Below are positions 8,921-18,480 of a stretch of DNA of 64,000 nt, one piece after another; within the stretch, counting starts at the first letter, position 1; every line of letters starts with the position of its first letter. Source of the DNA: Roseinatronobacter bogoriensis DSM 18756 (lineage in GTDB: Bacteria; Pseudomonadota; Alphaproteobacteria; Rhodobacterales; Rhodobacteraceae); contig NZ_SORN01000003.1 in NCBI RefSeq assembly GCF_004366635.1, forward strand, positions 124,001-188,000, in the 5' to 3' direction. Below the pieces are notes generated by a model. It saw only the letters and a list, made by a program, of their open reading frames with translations. It made no database searches and was not told the origin of the DNA. Position numbers and translations under genes: made by a program.

Positions 8921-8934
8921 TTGATCTGGGTCAA
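8921..8934. promoter_or_regulatory. FNR/FnrL-type binding site upstream of nuoA
   Basis: TTGAT-CTGG-GTCAA matches the FNR/Anr/FnrL consensus TTGAT-N4-ATCAA with one deviation, a G in place of A in the right half-site, a variant that is common in Rhodobacterales. It lies 95 bp upstream of the nuoA start, leaving room for a start site about 40 bp downstream as in class II activation. It suggests that the operon responds to oxygen limitation. Confidence 0.7.
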
Positions 8935-9029
8935 CGTGCGGCCATTGGAGACCTGTCATTCAAGCCAAGCTGACCTCGCGGAGAGCGCAAGTCTTTTCCC
9001 CGTGAGACTTCTCGAAAAAGGAGCGCGAA

Positions 9030-9439
9030 GTGACGGAGGCATTGTTTGGTTTGGACCCACGAACCGCGCTCGCGATTCATGTGGTGGCCGCGATTCTGAC
9101 AGTGGCTGCGGTGATGGGCGTGGCGAAGCTGCTGCGAACTCCGGGGCGGGCAAAAGACCGCTGGGGCGTCTATGAAAGCGGTGCGCCAGCTGACGCTGCC
9201 GCCAATGCGCCGGTTCCTGCGTCATACTTCCAGATCGCAGCCTTTTTCGTCATTTTCGATTTTGAAGCGGCACTTCTTTACACTTGGGCGCTGACCGCTG
9301 TGGAGGCAGGCACAGCCGGGCTGGTCGCGGCTGGGATCTTCATCGGCGCGTTGTTGTTGGCGTTGCTTTATCTGTGGCTCGACGGGGCGCTGGATGTGGG
9401 TGCGCGGCCAGAAGGGTCTGCAAAGCCGGAGGGCGCAGG

Positions 9440-9443
<4 letters not shown>
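9030..9443 (+). CDS. nuoA: NADH-quinone oxidoreductase subunit A
   Basis: NuoA is a small membrane subunit of complex I located near the quinone cavity. The 137-residue product has three hydrophobic segments and the conserved YESGAPADA loop between segments one and two (canonical YExG), followed by [21 protein letters not shown], whose acidic residues belong to the proton path. Translation starts at a GTG at 9030 preceded by AAAAAGGAG at 9015-9023. It is the first gene of a 13-gene operon on one strand and overlaps nuoB by four bases (ATGA). Confidence 0.93.
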
Positions 9444-10038
<595 letters not shown>

Positions 10039-10042
<4 letters not shown>

Positions 10043-11817
10043 CCAGCGCCGCCCCGCATGTCAAGGCCGCCCCGGCGGCCGACGATCCCGTTGCCAGCCT
10101 GCGCGCGCGCTTCGGAGATGCGATCGTGACCGAACAGGGCACGGGCGAAGGCTTCCCCGTGCTTTGGGTCACGCCAGAGGCATGGCTTCGTGTGCATGCC
10201 CATCTGCGCGATACGGTGCCGCAGCCCTATACGCTGCTGGCCGATCTTTGGGGCATTGACGAGACCGCGCGCCAGCATCGCGGCGGGCAGCCCGCTTCGG
10301 GGGTGACGCTGGCGAGTCATCTGATCTCAATAGAGCGTAACAGCGATATACGGCTGAAATGTGCTTGTGACACTGATGCGCCACGCGCACCCACGCTGAC
10401 GGGGGTCTACCCCGGTGCGGACTGGTACGAGCGCGAGGCCTGGGACATGTTCGGCATCCGCTTCGACGGGCGCGACAGCCATCGCCGCATCCTGATGCCG
10501 CAGGATTGGCAGGGCCACCCGCTGCGCAAGTCCCATCATGCCCGCGCAACCGAAAAAGACCCGTTCGTGATGACGCGCGAAAGCTTCAACGCGACCGAAG
10601 CCGCGAACCAGCTTGACCCCGAAGCGCTTGGCCTGCCGCTACAGCGCGACGGCGTGGAATTGATGGTGCTGAATTTCGGCCCGCATCACCCGTCCACACA
10701 TGGGGTATTCCGCATCCTGCTGGGGCTGGATGGCGAGGAAATCGTCTGGGCCTATCCCGATATCGGGTATCACCATCGCGGCGCCGAGAAGATGGCCGAA
10801 CGCCAGACGTGGCATGGCTTCATCCCCTATACTGACCGGATCGACTATCTGGGCGGCGTAATCTCGGAAATGCCCTATCTTCTGGCGGTCGAGCAGCTTT
10901 GCGGGATCGAGGTGCCAGCGCGGGCGCAATGTATCCGCGTGATGCTGTCGGAATTCTTCCGCATCACCTCGCACCTATTGTTTTACGGCACATTGGCGCA
11001 GGACACGGGCGCGATGTCGCCGGTCTTTTATATGTTCGTTGACCGCGAACGCGCCTATAAGGTCATTCAGGCGATCACCGGCGCACGCATGCATCCGGCG
11101 TTTTTCCGCATCGGTGGCGTGGCAATGGACCTTCCTGCCGGCTGGCAAGGACTGGTGCGCGACTTCCTCGACTGGATGCCCGCACGGCTGGATGATTACG
11201 AGCGGCAGGCGATGAATTCCGAACTGTTCCGCATCCGCACGCAAGGCGTGGCGCGCTACGGGGTCGAGACCTGTCTGAAATACTCCGTCACCGGACCGCA
11301 TCTGCGCGCGGCAGGGCTGGCGTGGGACATGCGCAAGCTGCGGCCCTATTCGGGCTATGAAAATTATGATTTTGATGTGCCGACGCGGACCGAGGGCGAT
11401 TGCTATGCGCGCACATGGGTGCGCGCGCAGGAAATGCGCGAGAGCCTCAAGATCATTCGCCAATGCCTCGAAAATATGCCTACAGGTCCGATCAAGGCCG
11501 ATCATCCGCTGGCCTTTCCGCCACCGCGCGGCAACACGCTGCAAGATATCGAAACGCTGATCCACCATTTCAGCGGTACGGCTTACGGCACGCACGTACC
11601 CGTGGGCGAGGCAACAGGGCAGGTCGAATCTGCGCGTGGTTTCACGCAGTATTCCATCATCTCGGACGGGGATGGGCGCAGCTATCGCACCCGTATCCGC
11701 ACGCCGAGTTTCGCCAATCTCCAACCCATCGCCGAGGTGGCACCGGGCATGACGGTCGCCGATTTCGTTATCTACCTCGCTTCAATCGATCATGTCATGT
11801 CGGATGTGGACAAATGA
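10039..11817 (+). CDS. nuoCD: NADH-quinone oxidoreductase fused subunits C and D
   Basis: One 592-residue protein contains both NuoC (about residues 1-190, with [12 protein letters not shown]) and NuoD (about 205-592, with [12 protein letters not shown], the GYHHRGAEK stretch and a C-terminal PSFANLQ). NuoD forms much of the quinone site together with NuoB. Separate nuoC and nuoD genes are the norm in alphaproteobacteria. The fusion, with a length close to the E. coli protein of about 600 residues, points to an E. coli-type complex I lineage. It overlaps nuoB and nuoE by four bases each. Confidence 0.95.
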
Positions 11818-12290
11818 CCCTTTCAGCCGATCTTCGTTCCGAGATTACCCATGCGATGGATCATCATGGCGGCCCGCGCGCCGCGATGCTTGAATCGCTG
11901 CGCATGATCCAGCAGGCTCATGGTTGGGTCTGTGATGCGCATCTGGAAGAAGCGGCGGCCCTGCTGGGCGTGACGACCGCCGAGATGGAAGATATCGCGA
12001 CCTTCTACAGCCTGATCTTTCGTCAGCCCGTGGGTGAGCGGCTGATCCTGCTTTGCGACGGTGCGTCCTGCTATCTGAACGGTGGCGAAGACGTGCGCGA
12101 TGCAGTCATGGCGCGGCTGGGCATCGGCTTTGGCCAGACCACGCCGGACGGAAAATACACGCTGATCAATATCTGCTGTGTGGGGGGCTGTGACCACGCG
12201 CCTGCGGCCGTGATCGGGCGCGACCGCAAGCTGGTCGGTCCCCTGACGCCCGAAACCATCGACGAGATATTGGGGGAGGCCGCGCTATGA
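11814..12290 (+). CDS. nuoE: NADH-quinone oxidoreductase subunit E
   Basis: NuoE is the thioredoxin-like subunit of the NADH dehydrogenase module and carries the [2Fe-2S] cluster N1a. The 158-residue product has the ligand pattern C81-x4-C86 (CDGASC) and C122-x3-C126 (CVGGC). It lacks the long C-terminal extension found in many alphaproteobacterial NuoE proteins and is close in size to E. coli NuoE. An open frame reaches back to 11400 inside nuoCD, but the ATG at 11814 overlaps the nuoCD stop and fits the family start. Confidence 0.93.
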   Translation: MTLSADLRSEITHAMDHHGGPRAAMLESLRMIQQAHGWVCDAHLEEAAALLGVTTAEMEDIATFYSLIFRQPVGERLILLCDGASCYLNGGEDVRDAVMARLGIGFGQTTPDGKYTLINICCVGGCDHAPAAVIGRDRKLVGPLTPETIDEILGEAAL

Positions 12291-13597
12291 ATGAGCACAA
12301 ACCCCTGACCGGGCGTGCGCGCCCTGACCGTAGTCCCCACACGCTGGAAGAATGGCGCAAGCTTGGGGGCTATGCGGCAGTGGAGCGCGGGCTGAAGGCA
12401 CTCAGCCCCGAACAAGTGCTCGACATGGTTGATGACGCCAATCTCAACGGGCGCGGCGGCGCAGGGTTTCCGGCGGCGAAGAAATGGCGATTCATGCCCA
12501 AGCCCGGCCAGTCGCCCGGCGATGGGCCGTCCTACTTCATCGTCAATGGCGACGAGATGGAGCCGGGTGCCTTCAAGGACCGTATCTTGCTTGAAGCGGT
12601 GCCGCATCAGCTGATCGAAGGTGCGATCCTTGCGGCCTATGCGACCCACTCCAGCGAGATCATCGTGTTGATCCGCGACGCATATCGCGACGCAATCGCC
12701 AATGTCACTCGCGCCATCGCCGAGGCGGAAGCAGCCGGCTATTTGGGCCGCAACGTTCTGGGCTCGGGCTTTGACGTAAAGATGTGGGTCCACCCCTCGG
12801 CGGGCCGCTATATTGTGGGCGAGGAAACCGCGCTGATCGAGGCGCTGGAAGGTAAGCGCGCCGTGCCGCGCAAACGCCCGCCCTTTCCGGCGCAATCGGG
12901 GCTGTGGGGGCGACCGACGACGGTCAACAATGTCGAAACCGTGTCCTGCGTGTCGCATATCGTGGCCAATGGCGCGCAGTGGTTCCGCGCCCTGTCGCGC
13001 ACCGAGGAGGGCGGCACGAAGGTTTTCGGCGTGTCGGGCCGTGTCAATCGCCCCGGCATTATCGAGGCCCCGATGGGCACCCCGGCGGGTGAGTTGATCG
13101 AACAGGCGGGCGGGGTGTCAGGCACTGGCGTCTTGCGGTGTTTCCAGCCCGGTGGCGGCGCCTCGGGCTTTCTGGAGCCTGACGCGCTCGATGTGCCGCT
13201 GGATTTCGGCAATGTCGCGAAGGCGGGCAGCATGTTCGGCACCGGCACAATGATCGTGCTGGATCAATCCGCCTGCCCGCTGGCAGTGATCGCGCGGCAT
13301 ATGGCGTTTTATGCGCGTGAAAGCTGTGGCTGGTGCACGCCCTGCCGCGATGGTCTGCCCTGGGTGGCGCAGATCATGATGCGTCTGGAGCGCGGCGAGG
13401 GCCGGATGGAAGACCTCGATGTGCTGCGCGAGACGGTCGCTATCGCTGGCCCGCGCGGACGGACCTTCTGCGACCTGATGGGCGGCGCGATGGCCCCACT
13501 CGGTTCGGGTCTGGCCCGGTTTGGCGATCTGTTCGAGGCCCATGTGCGCGAAGGGTGCTGCCCCATCGCACGCGAATATGGAAGGAGCGCCGCATGA
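12287..13597 (+). CDS. nuoF: NADH-quinone oxidoreductase subunit F
   Basis: This 436-residue subunit binds NADH and FMN and carries [4Fe-4S] cluster N3. NLNGRGGAGFPAAKKW is the glycine-rich nucleotide site, a second FMN-binding region includes NGDEMEPGAFKDR, and the N3 ligands lie in ESCGWCTPCRDG, with the fourth cysteine downstream in TFCDLMG. It overlaps nuoE and nuoG by four bases (ATGA). Length and domain order match E. coli NuoF (about 445 residues). Confidence 0.95.
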   Translation: MNEHKPLTGRARPDRSPHTLEEWRKLGGYAAVERGLKALSPEQVLDMVDDANLNGRGGAGFPAAKKWRFMPKPGQSPGDGPSYFIVNGDEMEPGAFKDRILLEAVPHQLIEGAILAAYATHSSEIIVLIRDAYRDAIANVTRAIAEAEAAGYLGRNVLGSGFDVKMWVHPSAGRYIVGEETALIEALEGKRAVPRKRPPFPAQSGLWGRPTTVNNVETVSCVSHIVANGAQWFRALSRTEEGGTKVFGVSGRVNRPGIIEAPMGTPAGELIEQAGGVSGTGVLRCFQPGGGASGFLEPDALDVPLDFGNVAKAGSMFGTGTMIVLDQSACPLAVIARHMAFYARESCGWCTPCRDGLPWVAQIMMRLERGEGRMEDLDVLRETVAIAGPRGRTFCDLMGGAMAPLGSGLARFGDLFEAHVREGCCPIAREYGRSAA

Positions 13598-16203
13598 CCC
13601 GCATCCGCATAGAGGTTGATGGCAAGGCGCTTGAGGTGGCACCGGGGCAGGATCTGCTGTCGGCCTGTACGCACGAAGGCGTGCAGATCCCGCATTTCTG
13701 CTGGCATGACGCGCTTGGCTCGGTCGGCGCGTGCAGGCTGTGCGCGGTGCGTGTCCATGACGGCCCGGAAGACCGCGAAGGCCGCATCGAGATGGCCTGC
13801 ATGACCCCTGCGACCGAGGGCCAGCGCGTCAGTATTGCCGACCCGGAAGCCGCCGAGATGCGCGCGCATGTCATCGAATGGCTGATGCGCAGCCACCCCC
13901 ATGATTGCGCCGTGTGCGAAGAGGGTGGCGCGTGTCATCTGCAAGATATGACCGTGGCCAGCGGCCATCACAAACGCCGCTATGACGGCCCCAAGCGCAC
14001 GCATAGCAATCAGGATCTGGGGCCGCTGCTGACGCATGAGATGAATCGCTGCATCGCCTGCTATCGCTGCACGCGGTTCTATCGCGGCTATGCGGGTGGG
14101 CGTGATCTGGATGTGATGGGCGCGCATGACCGGGTGTATTTCGGGCGCTATGAGGATGGCCCGCTTGACAGCCCCTTCGCGGGCAATCTGGCCGAGGTCT
14201 GCCCGACTGGCGTGTTCAATGACAAGGGCTGGTCGCGCGACTATGCGCGCAAATGGGACATGGCGGCAACACCGTCGATCTGCACACAATGTTCGGTCGG
14301 CTGCAATATCTTTGCCGCTGAACGTGGCGGGCGCCTGCGGCGGTTGCAAAACCGCTATAACGGTGCGGTCAACGGGCATTTCCTGTGTGACCGAGGCCGG
14401 TTTGGCGCGCTGCATCTGCCCGAAGGCGCGCGTCTGCACGCGCCGCAGATCAGCGCAGAACCTGTGGCGCAGGACGCCGCGATTGAAGCAGCACGCCGCG
14501 CGATCAAGGCTGGCGCGGTTGCCATCGCCTCGCCCCGCGCGACATTGGAGACGGTCTTTGCCCTGCGCCATCTGGTCGGCGCGGAGCGGCTTTTCGCCGC
14601 GGTCCCGCAGGTCGAGATGGGCAGTGTCGCGCGCATGGCGGGGCTTTTGGCGCAGCACGGCGCACAGCCGCTGCATACGCTGGAGCATTGCGACGCGGCG
14701 TTGGTTCTGGGTGAGGATCTGACCGGCACGGCCCCGCGCGCAGCCCTTGAGCTGCGCCAGATGGCGCGGAATGCCGCCCTTGCGCTGGCGGGGGAGAAGG
14801 GCGTGCCAGACTGGCTCGACAATGCCGCGCGGGTGGCGGGCGAGGGGCGGCGCAGCCCCATTGCGCTGGTCACGGTGCTGCCCGATGCGCTGGATGACAT
14901 CGCCGCATGGCCCCTGCGCCGCGCCCCGGACGAGATCGCGGCGTTCGGCCATGCCATCGCGGCCGCGCTGCGCGGCGAAGATGCCGCATCCGAGGCGCAG
15001 GCCATAGCCGATGCGCTGGCGCAGGCCAAGGCCCCGGCGCTGATCGCGGGCTTTGGCGCTGGGCGGCCCGAGATACTGGAGGCGATTGCCGCGATTGCGG
15101 CGGCCCTGACCGGGCGCGCGCGCTTGTTCCTGTTCCCGCCCGAGGTCAATTCTATGGGCCTTGCGCTAAGCGGTCTTGACGGGCTGGAAGGCGCGCTGGC
15201 CGCAGTTGAAAGTGGCGCAGCCCGCACTTTAATCATCGCCGAGGCGGATCTGGCCGAACGCGCCGACCCGACGTTGGTGGACCGTCTGCTGGACACCGCA
15301 GATACTGTCATCGTTCTGGACAGCCACGCCACGCGGTTGACGGAGCGCGCAACGATCCTTCTGCCAGTGGCCGATTGGGCGGAAGCGGCGGGAACGGTCG
15401 TCAACCATGAGGGCCGCGCGCAGCGTCGCTTCGCGGCCTATCCGACTGCGCTACTGCCTGCATGGCGGGTGACTACCGCGCTCGCGCCGATTGCGCCGGA
15501 CTGGCAGAACCTTGATGATGTGTTGTCCGCTATGGCACTGGCGCTGCCGCAACTGGCGGGCGCACGCGACGCGGCCCCGGATGCAGCGAGCCGCCTGCCG
15601 CTGGGCGCTGTGGCGCGGGCCGGATGGCGACAGGCAGGGCGCACGGCGCATGACCAGACCGGCGGCGTGATCCGCCATGCCCCGCAAACCGATGGCGACA
15701 GCGCGCTGGCCTTTTCGATGGAAGGGGTGCAGGGCGCAGAGGTGCCGCCTGCGCTGCGCACGAGTTATGCCGTTGCCGGGCTGCATTCAGCCTCTGCCGC
15801 GCCGTTTGTTACTGTGGCCAATGGTGGCGCGCTGAAAGCGGGCGATCCGGGCGTTGATGTTCTGACGGGTTTTGTCGGGCCGGATGCCGCGCCTGCCTTT
15901 GCCCTGACAGGCGAGGGGCTGATCCCGCTGGCGCTGCACGATCCCTTTGTCGGGGATGAGGTTGGTCGCCGCGCGGAATTTCTCGCGCAGCGTTACGAGG
16001 AGGCGCAGATCGTCCTGCACCCAGAGGACGCGCAGCGCCTGCATCTGAACGAAAACATGGCGTTAACCCTTGACGGGCAAGCTGTTGGCACGGCCCTGCG
16101 CATAGATACCGCAATCCCGCGCGGTCATGTCGGCCTGTCGGCAGGCCGGGTCGCGCCGCGCAATCTTGGCCGCCGTATCAAGATCGGGAGGCAGCAAGAA
16201 TGA
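13594..16203 (+). CDS. nuoG: NADH-quinone oxidoreductase subunit G
   Basis: This 869-residue iron-sulfur subunit starts at the ATG at 13594. The open frame extends back to 13333, but that part is out-of-frame nuoF. Ligands visible: C36, C47, C50 and C69 for N1b; H101, C105, C108 and C114 for N5; C153, C156, C159 and C203 for N4. C230, C233, C237 and C265 (CTQCSVGC, then a later Cys) form the extra cluster N7, which many complex I lineages lack and E. coli has. The rest is a molybdopterin-oxidoreductase-like domain without cofactor function, rich in Ala, followed by a short C-terminal beta domain. Confidence 0.94.
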   Translation: MTRIRIEVDGKALEVAPGQDLLSACTHEGVQIPHFCWHDALGSVGACRLCAVRVHDGPEDREGRIEMACMTPATEGQRVSIADPEAAEMRAHVIEWLMRSHPHDCAVCEEGGACHLQDMTVASGHHKRRYDGPKRTHSNQDLGPLLTHEMNRCIACYRCTRFYRGYAGGRDLDVMGAHDRVYFGRYEDGPLDSPFAGNLAEVCPTGVFNDKGWSRDYARKWDMAATPSICTQCSVGCNIFAAERGGRLRRLQNRYNGAVNGHFLCDRGRFGALHLPEGARLHAPQISAEPVAQDAAIEAARRAIKAGAVAIASPRATLETVFALRHLVGAERLFAAVPQVEMGSVARMAGLLAQHGAQPLHTLEHCDAALVLGEDLTGTAPRAALELRQMARNAALALAGEKGVPDWLDNAARVAGEGRRSPIALVTVLPDALDDIAAWPLRRAPDEIAAFGHAIAAALRGEDAASEAQAIADALAQAKAPALIAGFGAGRPEILEAIAAIAAALTGRARLFLFPPEVNSMGLALSGLDGLEGALAAVESGAARTLIIAEADLAERADPTLVDRLLDTADTVIVLDSHATRLTERATILLPVADWAEAAGTVVNHEGRAQRRFAAYPTALLPAWRVTTALAPIAPDWQNLDDVLSAMALALPQLAGARDAAPDAASRLPLGAVARAGWRQAGRTAHDQTGGVIRHAPQTDGDSALAFSMEGVQGAEVPPALRTSYAVAGLHSASAAPFVTVANGGALKAGDPGVDVLTGFVGPDAAPAFALTGEGLIPLALHDPFVGDEVGRRAEFLAQRYEEAQIVLHPEDAQRLHLNENMALTLDGQAVGTALRIDTAIPRGHVGLSAGRVAPRNLGRRIKIGRQQE

Positions 16204-17162
16204 GCATCGCCCTCATAACCCTTTTTTCGGTCATTCTGATCATGGCGCTTCTGGTGGCAGCCGGGGTCTTTACCTGGGTCGAGCGTCGGGGGCTTGGCTT
16301 CTTGCAAGAACGCCTTGGCCCCAACCGGGTCGGGCCTTTCGGCTTCCTGCAATGGGTGGCCGATACGGTCAAACTGCTGACCAAGGAAGACGAAGTGCCC
16401 CCGGGGGGCGATGCGATCACTTTCCGGCTGGCCCCGGCGCTGGCCGCGATCCCGGTGCTGGCAGGCTTCGGCGTGGTGGCTTTTGGCCCGAACCTGAGCC
16501 TTGCCGCGCTGGATATGGGTGTGATTTTCATCCTCGCGATGCTGGCGCTGACGGTCTATGCGATGGTGCTGGGGGCCTGGGCGTCACACAATCGCTATGC
16601 ACTCTTGGGCGGCTTGCGCGCGGCGGCGCAGATGCTGTCCTATGAGGCGTTTTTCGGCCTGTCGCTGATGGGCGTGGTGATGCTGGCCGGATCCCTGAGC
16701 CTTGGCCAGATCGTCGAGGCGCAAAGCGGGGTGTGGTTCTTCATCTTGCAACCGGTCGGCTGCGCGCTGTTCCTGCTGGCCGGGATTGCGGCAGCGCACC
16801 GTCTGCCTTTTGATTTGCAGGAATCCGAGCAAGATCTGGTTGCGGGTTTCATGACCGAATATTCCGGCATGAGTTTCGCGCTGTTTTTCCTTGGCGAATA
16901 TCTGGCGGTCATTCTGGTTTCCGCGTTGGCGGTGACGCTGTTCTTCGGTGGCTGGCTGGGGCCGGTGCTGCCGGGGCCGATCTGGTTCGGGCTGAAGGTC
17001 GGGGCGCTGGCGCTGGCCTTTATCTGGATACGGGCGATCCTGCCGCGCCCGCGCTATGACCAACTGGTTGGCTTTGCGTGGAAATGGGGCCTGCCGCTGG
17101 CGCTGGTCAATCTGCTGCTGACCGGTGCGCTGGTCGTGATGATCGGAGGGCGTCCGGGATGA
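16200..17162 (+). CDS. nuoH: NADH-quinone oxidoreductase subunit H
   Basis: NuoH is the membrane subunit that joins the peripheral arm and forms the entrance of the quinone chamber. The 320-residue product has about eight hydrophobic segments. The conserved loops are present: [21 protein letters not shown] near residue 30, the acidic [19 protein letters not shown] near residue 205, and [13 protein letters not shown] near the end. It overlaps nuoG and nuoI by four bases each. Confidence 0.95.
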   Translation: MSIALITLFSVILIMALLVAAGVFTWVERRGLGFLQERLGPNRVGPFGFLQWVADTVKLLTKEDEVPPGGDAITFRLAPALAAIPVLAGFGVVAFGPNLSLAALDMGVIFILAMLALTVYAMVLGAWASHNRYALLGGLRAAAQMLSYEAFFGLSLMGVVMLAGSLSLGQIVEAQSGVWFFILQPVGCALFLLAGIAAAHRLPFDLQESEQDLVAGFMTEYSGMSFALFFLGEYLAVILVSALAVTLFFGGWLGPVLPGPIWFGLKVGALALAFIWIRAILPRPRYDQLVGFAWKWGLPLALVNLLLTGALVVMIGGRPG

Positions 17163-17665
17163 AGGGACTTTTCGACAGCCTTTGGCGCGTTGGCCGCAAG
17201 CTGACTGCCCCGAAATACACAGAGCAATACCCGGAGGTGAAGCCGGACTTGCCCGCGCGCTACCGCGCCCGGATCGTGCTGACGCGCGACCCTGACGGGC
17301 AGGAACGTTGCGTGGCCTGCAACCTGTGTTCGGTGGCCTGCCCGGTCGATTGCATTGACGTGGTCAAGGCCGAAACTGAAGAAGGGCGCTGGTATCCCGA
17401 GACCTTCCGCATCAATTTCGCGCGCTGCATCTTTTGCGGCTATTGCGAGGAAGCCTGCCCGACGCAGGCAATCCAGCTTACCCCCGATTTCGAGACTGCC
17501 GATTACACCCGCGAAGGGCTGATCCACGACAAGGAAGATCTGCTGATCGCGGGGCAGGGCAAGCAGGCGGGCTACAGCTATTGGGCGGTCGCAGGCAAGG
17601 CGGCAGAGGCCGACCAAACCGGCGCGCGAAACGCCCCCGTCAACCTGAAGGATCTGACACCATGA
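17159..17665 (+). CDS. nuoI: NADH-quinone oxidoreductase subunit I
   Basis: This 168-residue ferredoxin-like subunit carries [4Fe-4S] clusters N6a and N6b. The motifs are [12 protein letters not shown] (C51, C54, C57, C61) and [12 protein letters not shown] (C90, C93, C96, C100), and each cluster takes three ligands from one motif and the last from the other. The ATG at 17159 overlaps the nuoH stop. The preceding 27 codons of open frame are nuoH sequence in another frame. Confidence 0.95.
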   Translation: MKGLFDSLWRVGRKLTAPKYTEQYPEVKPDLPARYRARIVLTRDPDGQERCVACNLCSVACPVDCIDVVKAETEEGRWYPETFRINFARCIFCGYCEEACPTQAIQLTPDFETADYTREGLIHDKEDLLIAGQGKQAGYSYWAVAGKAAEADQTGARNAPVNLKDLTP

Positions 17666-18180
17666 GTTGGGGATTTGCGATATGGGCGGCAACGCTGGCC
17701 TTAGCGGCAGCGGTTCTGTCGGTCACACGGGCCTCGGCGGTGCATGCGCTGTTGTTGCTGCTGGCCTCACTTCTGGCGCTGGGGGCCGCGTTCTTTGCCA
17801 TGTCGGCGAATTTCGCGGGTGTTATCCAGCTGCTGATCTATGCGGGCGCGGTCGTGGCCGTATTCGTCTTTGTGGTGATGACCGTAGACGCAAGCGAGAC
17901 GGCGATGGCGCATGAACGCAAGCTTTTGCGCAGCGCGTGGCGCTGGCCCGCGCTCTTTGTCGGGTTAAGCGTGATTCCGATCCTGTTTGGCATTGGCGGG
18001 GGGGCTATGGACGCGGGCGCACCCGCTGCCGCTGATACCAGAGAATTGGGTCTGTTGCTGTTTGGCGATTGGGGGGTGGCCACCGAACTGGTCGCGCTGA
18101 TGCTTATTGCAGGCATGATCGGTGTGCGCCATCTGGGCCGCAGCCTTGGCCCACGCTTGCGCGAAAGGGGGCGGGAATGA
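17662..18180 (+). CDS. nuoJ: NADH-quinone oxidoreductase subunit J
   Basis: This 172-residue membrane subunit has five hydrophobic segments. The third contains the conserved [21 protein letters not shown], whose pi-bulge region takes part in coupling in complex I. The start at 17662 overlaps the nuoI stop (ATGA). A long open frame from 17434 is nuoI read in another frame. The C-terminal half is variable, as usual for NuoJ. Confidence 0.93.
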   Translation: MSWGFAIWAATLALAAAVLSVTRASAVHALLLLLASLLALGAAFFAMSANFAGVIQLLIYAGAVVAVFVFVVMTVDASETAMAHERKLLRSAWRWPALFVGLSVIPILFGIGGGAMDAGAPAAADTRELGLLLFGDWGVATELVALMLIAGMIGVRHLGRSLGPRLRERGRE

Positions 18181-18476
18181 CACCACTCAATATTCTGCTG
18201 GTGCTCTCGGCGGGGTTGTTCTTTGCGGGCCTCTTCGGGGTCGCGGCGCGGCGCACCATTCTGATGCAGCTTATTTCGCTGGAAATCATGCTGTCAGGCC
18301 CGGCATTGGGCTTTGTTGCTGTCGGGGCCTATCACGGTTCGGTCGAAGGCACAGGCATGTTCCTGATGGTGCTGGGGCTGGCCGCAGCCGAAGTCGCGCT
18401 GGGTCTGGCGATCTATCTGCACATGCGCCGCGCGACAGGCGGCGATAGCGATCTTGCACACAGGTTGAGGGGGTAG
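18177..18476 (+). CDS. nuoK: NADH-quinone oxidoreductase subunit K
   Basis: This 99-residue protein has three membrane segments and corresponds to the MnhC/MrpC-type subunit of antiporters. The conserved buried glutamates of the proton path are visible in ISLEIMLSG and in AAAEVALGLAIY. Its length equals E. coli NuoK (100 residues). The start overlaps the nuoJ stop by four bases; nuoL begins five bases after the stop, the only gap inside the operon. Confidence 0.94.
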   Translation: MTPLNILLVLSAGLFFAGLFGVAARRTILMQLISLEIMLSGPALGFVAVGAYHGSVEGTGMFLMVLGLAAAEVALGLAIYLHMRRATGGDSDLAHRLRG

Positions 18477-18480
18477 ACAC

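Noticed and set aside
8589..8924. 111-residue plus-strand frame before nuoA
   Set aside because: No ribosome-binding site, unusual composition and overlap with the FNR-type site; it looks like non-coding sequence.
13333..13593. N-terminal extension of the nuoG frame
   Set aside because: It is nuoF read in another frame; the ATG at 13594 overlaps the nuoF stop and starts at the conserved ferredoxin domain.
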